From assembly GCF_030272615.1 (NCBI RefSeq), contig NC_081414.1:780122119-780186118 (forward strand): a DNA stretch of 64,000 nucleotides. The letters run 5' to 3'. The position numbers and the translations under genes are program-made. The notes beneath the pieces were generated by a model. That model did no database searches, was not told where the DNA came from, and worked only from the letters and a program-made list of their open reading frames with translations. The DNA is from Cryptomeria japonica. Taxonomy: Eukaryota > Streptophyta > Pinopsida > Cupressales > Cupressaceae. Position 1 is the first letter of the stretch. Each line of letters opens with the position of its first letter. Shown here piece after piece: positions 57,032 to 64,000 of this stretch.

Positions 57032-59064
57032 ATGGATGTCTATGACATAGATGAACTATTAGGTGAAAATCCCCCACCACAACCCCCTCCTCCTCCTCCT
57101 CCACCTCCACCCCCTAGATTGGATGAAATTCGTTTAAGAGAACGCATTAATGAAAACCTACAAGTGATTGAACAAAACATTGCTACTATCCAAAATGAGC
57201 AAATCACGCCACCCCATTTTGTAGAGTTTGCAAAATCAATGCAAACTGTTGTCAAGTCAGTTAGCTCTGTTGATTCTCAATTAGATCAATTTCATAGACG
57301 ACGACAAGAGTTGCATGATTTTTATGCTGATGGTTTAACTTATAGGCAAATCACTGATTTGAAAATAACCAAAGCTCATTTATGTCCATATTTTACTAAC
57401 CCAAAAACAAGAGAACCAATGAAACCTAACTAGAAAAGAATTTCAATTAGGTGGTGTGTGCATCCAGAAATGGCTAGATACTTTTGGGATAGATGGTGGA
57501 TGGTTTCTGATTATCAACCGCATCGTAATTATGAGGTCCCTTTTTATTTTTTTAAGAAATTATACTGTGAGTTTGTAATGAACCAATAACCAAATTATTT
57601 TGACATTAAGTCATTCCAGGGTGTTGGTCGTGGAATGCCATAGCATAGATTAGGGGCACGGAGTAATAATCCCCTACCGGATCCACCCATAGTTCCACTT
57701 GTTTCTTGATTGATTCCTACAGATGTCCAAAATACATCATTCATTTCGACATTAGATGCTTTGACTTCCCTCACAAGTAACCTGAGTGAGCAAGCTGCTC
57801 ACATGGCATCTGCTCCTCGATGGATGCCACATATGTGTTCGAGTTGTCATGAGACGTGTGTAGGTCCTACTACTACTATAGGATCTACTTTAGTTCCAAT
57901 TGAGCATGATGCAGTAGATGATAGTATGATGACATCTTATATGGATTTTCTTTGCTCAAATGTTCATCTTGACCAGGTATAGATATATATACATGTACAT
58001 GTCAATCTTTTTATACTTCATTAAATATAGGTATAAACTAAGTGCATCTCTTTTTTTTATACAATGTAATACTTCATTAAATAAATTTTGTTTATGTAGA
58101 TAAGGATTGCACCTAATATTATAGTCAATATTGCATCTACTAGAACACAACTCGGCACACCTTATGGGGTATAGTATAAATTTCTATCTATACATTGTAC
58201 TATCTTTTTAAGTTAATATGTTATCATCGTATACTATATAAATTTTCATGTTGATACATTGAATGCTTCTTTCTCCAGGATTCAGGTCATGAGGGACCCT
58301 CTACATCACATTGAGAAGAGGGTCTGACTACTGTGACACCATCTATGGTATGTATCTTATAATTCTTAAATTAAATATGAGCTCTTACAACATTGTAACT
58401 TAACTTGAAATTATTTAGTACACATATATATGTTCACTAAATATGATTTCATTAAATGCATGTATGCAGGTGGACATTACCATTAGGATAGGTTATCCTC
58501 ATAATTTTGATCAGAGCCAATTTGAACGCACATCGACATCCTTTGAGGTATTAATATGTAATACTTAATTTGATCTTATGTTGACTCTTAATTTAAGATT
58601 TAATTGGACACTTTGAATTTGACCTTGTACAGGAGTTAGCTAGCACTACATTTGGTGTTGATACTGCACAAGATATTGCTAGAGGAGATACTACTAGAGG
58701 ATCTGATGAGCATATGGTAAGTTTGTAACTTAATTTATGAATTCTACTATATTTGATAAATGATTCTTTTAATAGTTAATTTCAAGTAATATTTTAATAT
58801 TATTTTTTTATTGTACAGCATGAGACGGGTGGATCTGGACCACGTCCTGCGGACAAGAGAGATACTGCTAGAGGATTTGATGAGCATATGGTAAGTTTGT
58901 AACTTAATTTATGAATTCTACTATATTTGATAAATGATTCTTTTAATAGTTAATTTCAAGTAATATTTTAATATTAATTTTTTCTTTTACAACATGAGAC
59001 AGGTGGATCTGGACCACGTCCCAGGGACAAGAGACCACGGGATGTTATTGATTATAGCACTTAG
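57032..59064 (+). pseudogene. Multi-exon transposon gene of unknown function
   Basis: I infer seven exons, all phase 0: 57032-57976, 58100-58168, 58279-58347, 58470-58547, 58633-58716, 58819-58890 and 58993-59064. Donors are GTATAG, GTATAG, GTATGT, GTATTA, GTAAGT and GTAAGT; acceptors end in AG except the last, where AA stands (TACAAC). Exon 1 starts MDVYDIDELLGE, has a poly-Pro run, then RQELHDFYADGLTYRQITDL and HPEMARYFWDRWWMVSDY. Exon 1 has in-frame stops near 57431, 57587, 57641 and 57707; exon 3 has one TGA. The C-terminus is basic (PRPRDKRPRDV). I recognise no family. The paired transposase suggests an accessory or DNA-binding role. Confidence 0.65.
58687..59034 (+). repeat. Tandem duplication of an exon plus intron (about 174 bp)
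   Basis: The segment from GATACTACTAGAGG (58687) to before GATACTGCTAGAGG (58861) is repeated with few changes up to about 59034. Each copy covers the end of one exon (TRG.DEHM), its GTAAGTTTG intron and the start of the next (HETGGSGPRP). Both copies keep phase 0. Confidence 0.92.
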
Positions 59065-59068
59065 ATTT

Positions 59069-59440
59069 TACTATTTATTTGGCTTTGATATGTACTTTTT
59101 TATGGACTTTACACATTTTTTTACATGTGCACATACTTTATATATATGGATAGTTGCATAATAGGATTAGATCATATATATTTTGTGCATACTTTATATA
59201 TTTTGTGCACATTAGATATTATGTGGAGTGAACATCATGTTACCATCTAGATATATATATGGATTAGATATTATATGGATTATGTGGACTTGAAATTTTA
59301 CTATTTATTTGGCTCTGATATGTACTATTTTATGGGCTTTAGATATTTGTTTACACGTGCACACATACTTTATATATATGGATAGTTGCATAATAGGATT
59401 AGATCATATATATTATGTGCATACTTTATGTGTATTGTGC
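59069..59440. repeat. Direct duplication of about 150 bp between the convergent genes
   Basis: The unit from TTTTACTATTTATTTGGCT through ATGGATAGTTGCATAATAGG and the TTTGTGCATACTTTAT words occurs at 59069-59222 and again at 59293-59452, about 223 bp apart. Shorter ATGTGGACTTGAAATT copies continue to about 59620. This is the shared 3' zone of the two convergent genes. Confidence 0.85.
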
Positions 59441-59700
59441 CCATTAGATATTATGTGAACTTGAAATTATGTGCACATTAGATCATATATATTGACTTGA
59501 AATTATGTGGACTTGAAATTTTGTGCATACTTTATATATTATGTGGACTTGAAATTTTATTTATGGAAGTTGTGCTTAAACAACTTTATAGGCATTATGT
59601 GGACTTGTAATTTTATTTTTGGAATTTCATTTAAATATTTCTTGTGATTAGATAAACTAAAGGTGCATACATCATGAACTAAAGGTAATGATCTTTGTTG

Positions 59701-61983
59701 TCATTGTTCAACCCATTCTTTATTCTCACAAAATTCCCATTCTCTGGAAACACAAAACTGACAAAAGCAAGCAAGTTGCCTTGTGAATATAGTCCATGTG
59801 TTTGAATTAGAACTCTTAAATGAATGCCATTTAGCTGATCCAATGATGGTATTACAATCATGCCGAATAGGAATACTATCTTCCTCTATCAACCAGAAGA
59901 AACGTCGAATTGCAGAGTTTTCAGTTGATCCTTTTGACAACTTTGAATTGCACCAATCTACAACTACATGAGCATCTCTGAATTTCATTGTATCCTCGAA
60001 TTTCAATTGTTCTCTAGCAAGAACTCATTTTATACAGGCACCAGCTCCATCGTGTTCCCCCTTACCGTATCCTGCTTCAAAAAAACTCCATAAATGTTGG
60101 ACATTGGTTATCTTGTGAACTTTGCATAGCCAATAAAACATTCTTGCATTTTTGAATTGTCCAATGCAGTTATCTGACCATATCATATGTTGTTTCATGT
60201 CAATTTCTCTTTCCTTAAGATTATCATAAAATACCTCGAAGCAATGTTGAACAAAATCTGAAGAGTGCAATCGATTATCACTAACATAGAAATGATACTC
60301 CCTCAAAAAAAATTTGTTATCTTCTGTACTATCATGGTCATGTCTATATATAATGTGCACAAATATGGCCACTTGCACCGAGTTGTAGTATCGTGATTGA
60401 GTTTCCTCTTGTGGTTTTAGAGTATAATTTTCTGCAAAATCCACAACTGATACTATTGTTCCAACTAGAAATGTGTTCTTGCATATGCGAAACTGTCCAT
60501 TAAGCCATCAGGCATGTTGGGAATGTTTCACATATTTTGGAACAATATGAGTTTTAAACTCACTAATAAATGCATTCACACTATTCTATTCTGTAATCAA
60601 TTCTAAACGTTTCCCCATCTTTCCATCCTTTAGAGGGTATTCTATATTTTTAAATCTCCTAACATCAACCATTTTTTGTCCAAACTCAGATGAAACATGT
60701 TCATGCAAACATTCACCTAACGAAGAATAGTTCCCACATAAATTGCAAAGGCCATAAATGCGTGAACTGGAAAGAAATAATTGTTCATTAGGTGGTTTAC
60801 AAAATAAACTTCCAATATAATCTTTTATAGTTTCAGGTGGAACATAAACACCACAACCCTGCACAAGATCATTAACATGCAACATACAACGTATATATCA
60901 AAAAACATCATAATAGTAATGAAACTGAACATGAGTTTTACAAAAACAAGATATTCTTTGTTTATTGATTTTAACATACCAGGGTTTGCATTTTTTAAAT
61001 GATCTTTGACTAATTCATAAATTCATTAACACAAATTCATCACTAAATTTTTTAAAGAATTCAATTTGAGTCATGTCAAGAAGATGTTTTGGATGAGGAT
61101 CATGAATTTTTGATCCCACCCTTAACTTTAAAACTTCTCTAGCATTTGATGAAACTCTAGTGTTATCATGTCAAAATTTTGCAATTAATTGTTTAGTTTC
61201 ATCATTTAATTTCATGTCCAACCTTTGAAGTCTACCACTGAAACTCCAATAATGGTTTAGTGGATCAATTTCAATTGTGTCTCTTATTTTGGCCGCTCTT
61301 GAAAAGGTTCTACGATGTAAGTTCAAATAGCCACTTATATCACTTATTATTCTTTTACTAACAATCATTTTGTCAAATATAGCAGTCGTTATAACTCTAC
61401 ATACTGCATTCTTATCTTTAGATAGACTTGTTTTTCCTATAGAATTGATGGCACTAGCAATAGTAGATACAACTTGCTTATATGATTCATCTTTTCTTTT
61501 TGGTTTTGCATAAATACCTATTTTTTTCATGACTTTATGCATTTTTAACATTTTTATTAATTGTAGCATTAATTAACATTGGAATCCTAACTTTTTATTA
61601 TAGAAAAATTGTTTATATAATCTGTTCGCATGTGTTCTGATTTGTCTCCAAGAAACTAACCCATTAAGATTATCTAGCACATTGCTATCAATGGTAAACA
61701 AATTACATTCATTTTCTTTTAGAGAGGGTGGTGTAATATTTTCAATTTTTATTTCTTTTCGTATTGGTGTATGAAATTTATATCCATCTTCATTTAAATC
61801 AGCAATTTGATTGGCATCATAGTCATCGAGATTTAAAAACATACCAGGATTCGCATCCACATCAACATTTGCATCAACATTCATACCCGTGTGTAGTTCT
61901 ACATTTCTTGCATCCATCATGATGTCTTCAATGGTCTCATCTACAATGAGCACTGAACTAGATGCTTCAGAAGTGTTATTCAA
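59701..61983 (-). pseudogene. Transposase-like protein with DFAENY and GKG-HDG motifs
   Basis: One minus-strand frame runs 761 codons from the ATG at 61983 with only point stops and no frameshift. Acidic N-terminus. Middle: SWRQIRTHANRLYKQF and HYWSFSGRLQRLD. A Cys/His zone: ISCFCKTHVQFHYYYDVF and IYGLCNLCGNYSSLGEC. Core: VVDFAENYTLKPQEETQSRY, MIWSDNCIGQFKNARMFYW and FFEAGYGKGEHDGAGACIK. The spaced Asp residues suggest an RNase H-fold DDE/DDD transposase. I recall similar proteins mainly in animals, but cannot name the superfamily with confidence. Stops include TGA near 60022, where Arg fits, and TAA near 61571. Confidence 0.72.
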
Positions 61984-62288
61984 TTGTCATTGTTGTGATC
62001 TTCGATCTCTTTGGCATTTTGCCTCCTCTCTTTGTGCTTGAATTTCGTCCACTGTCATTGTCCTCTTTTTTTACTTTTGACATTGCTTAGAACCCATTTT
62101 TACAAACTTGTCTTCAAAAAATAATATCTTTTTACTAAGTTCTTCAAAAAATCGTGTAAAAAATATTAAAAAGTATTACCAAATGATGTAAAAAATATTT
62201 GTCAGTATGGATTTCAATGATAGTGTGGTAAATCGATGCAATCTATCTTTTTTTTAAAGTAATGGTTATTTAGAAATGGGGACCCATT

Positions 62289-64000
62289 ATTAAATTCACA
62301 ACCCACCACTTGCCTTGGGATTAGGCCCAGGATAAGCCTGGGATGGCCACACCTGAGACATGAACCTACAAATTCAAAGCTCCATGAATGAAAGCACAAA
62401 TATGAACTTCTAAAATAGTTTACATGCCTCTAATCAGAGAATTTTTATACGAAATTGAAACCTATTTTAGATTATACTGTCTAGATTCTAAATATGTAAA
62501 TTAATTTAAAAATTGATTAATTTAACTATTTTTCATTTAATTTATACTAAATCAGGTCCATAAATTTGAAATATTAACTAATTTTCTTAATTTAATAACT
62601 TTTTTATTTTAATGAATTTTGAAAAAAAAATTATATGTCATCAATCTACACAAAATTCTTTTCTATTTTAGAAAAAAAAATTCAAAAAATGCTAAGTTTA
62701 CATCAAATTATGTGCGTCATACACATCAAATTTTTAAAAAGATAATTATGGCCATTAAAAAATTAATTAAAAAAAATATTTGAAAAAAAATACAGAAAAA
62801 TATGCTCATCAATCTTTAGTGTGTTACAAACCATTTCCCAAAACAGTTTGAGAAAATAATTTTAATTGTATCAAAAAGTGTGGGTTGTACACATGCATGG
62901 TATGGTCCTGAAACAGGGATTTTTAAAACATAGTTTTTAGAACTCCATTCAAAAAGTTATTATTTATTATGTGGGTATTAAAATAAATAACATATTTGAA
63001 AAGTACACTTAGAGGGCTATCTTTTATATTACTGACTTTTTCCAAGATTCAATCTCTAAGTGTTTCAAAATTTAAGCTCAAATGAGACAAAATCTGAAAA
63101 ACAGGGAAAACACTTCCACTTTTTGGCCAAAAAGTGGACTCATCTTGCACTGACCCGTTAGTGCTAAGAAACTTTTTCCCATTGAAATATATTTAAATAA
63201 ATTATTTTATTTTATTTTTAATTTTTTTGGGCAAAAAGTGGATGGAGCCACTAATATATATATTTATATTATTAAATAAATAATTTGTGAAGGCAATAAT
63301 ATGTAATAAATCCAATAGAAGATAAGAAGATGCAAAAGAAAAAGAAAACAAGAATTAGTTATAAGATTTAATAGTGGTTATAAAATCCTATTATATTAGA
63401 GTGAATTTTTATCATAAAATTATAAAAAAAATATTAAAATATAATTAATGAATTGTTCTGATAGTTGGAACCTCCCAAGTTAGTCTATTGTTGAAATACA
63501 TAAAGTAAAGTTAAAAAGATATAAGAATTTTTCTTGGATCACTCAAGGAAGGATAATTGGTTTGGCAAGTTGTGAACATTGAAGAAGGGACATAGAGAGT
63601 TTGAGGTACCAAGTACAGTTGTAATTATCCTACATAGAGTTGTTTCTTGTATGAACATGTATTTTGTTTTGTTCTAAATATGAACTACTCTTGGAATGAT
63701 CATAGGCTAAGAAGCTAAACCATTAATTTCATCCTAAAGTGAGATATTATATCTATATTTTATTTTTTAAAGTTTCCCTAAGATATTATTTATGTTAAAT
63801 AAATAATATTTTAATGTTATAGTTTAGTTATTTTTTATTTTCGGGAGAATTTAAGTAACTATTGTGAATATGTTAAACCAAGAGAGGATCGAACATTTAC
63901 ATGATTGCAAAACTATCAAGAAACAAAACCCAAGGGCTCATGAGGGGTGAGGGACCAAGCCCCAAATTCCTACTTCCAAAAAGGAAAATAAACCAATAGG
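62289..64000. other. AT-rich spacer to the window end
   Basis: No gene or known repeat is seen. A short palindrome, CACTTTTTGGCCAAAAAGTG, is at 63117-63136, and GGCAAAAAGTGGA recurs at about 63230. Confidence 0.5.

Larger units (their letters stand above)
54037..62288. mobile_element. Two-gene DNA transposon of uncertain superfamily (ends approximate)
   Basis: Two convergent genes lie between similar GC-rich motifs: AATGGGCCCCCATT at 54037-54050 and 54123-54136, a near copy at 54237-54250, and AATGGGGACCCATT at 62275-62288. GGGTCCCCATTT at about 54147 also recurs inverted at the right end, suggesting short inverted termini. The minus gene is transposase-like; the plus gene is multi-exonic and unknown. 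The left part contains a 0.9-kb palindrome array. I could not find a clear target duplication, so exact ends and superfamily stay open. Confidence 0.6.

Noticed and set aside
57040-57255. Minus-strand ORF with a poly-Gly run
   Set aside because: It is the reverse complement of the poly-Pro stretch in exon 1 of the plus-strand transposon gene.

Overview
The window looks like plant nuclear DNA, most likely from a large, repeat-rich genome; a gymnosperm is my best guess, but this is inference. It is AT-rich and almost wholly made of transposable elements in different stages of decay. The one host-type gene is a dead S-domain receptor kinase. I see no rRNA, tRNA or CRISPR array and no intact single-copy gene.

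Layout: 1-4169 (minus) is a Ty1/copia retrotransposon cut by the window edge. 4398-12126 (minus) is a complete non-autonomous LTR element that carries gag and protease but no RT or integrase. 12508-20747 (plus) is a decayed Ty3/gypsy chromovirus with both LTRs and an exact ACTAG target duplication. 22194-24527 (plus) is an intronless G-type lectin receptor-kinase pseudogene with an upstream TATA box. 26940-28960 (minus) is a 2-kb mini LTR element with a gag-like ORF. 30356-46112 (plus) is a 15.8-kb Ty3/gypsy element of Tat type (dual RNase H) with LTRs about 98% identical and an exact ATATG duplication. 46662-48172 is a solo LTR. About 49000-51600 (plus) is a degraded Helitron with OTU-like and Rep-like remnants. 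51645-51850 (minus) is a copia gag scrap. About 54037-62288 is a two-gene DNA transposon with convergent genes: a seven-exon plus-strand gene of unknown function and a minus-strand transposase-like ORF. The rest is AT-rich sequence where I see no gene.

The two most interesting systems are as follows. First, the Tat element carries an antisense, spliced plant-mobile-domain (PMD) gene (44977 down to 42701). A motif around CGTCTGTG is clustered in the element's sense leader and again, in the same transcript orientation, in the intron of the antisense gene. Second, the DNA transposon at 54-62 kb pairs a transposase-like protein with DFAENY, SDN-QFKN and GKG-HDG motifs with a gene built of small phase-0 exons, one of them tandemly duplicated. 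It also has a 0.9-kb array of TATGCCATG-type palindromes.

Decay is mainly by point mutation. Many in-frame stops are TAG where CAG fits the conserved protein, or TGA where CGA fits, as expected from loss of methylated cytosines in plant repeats.
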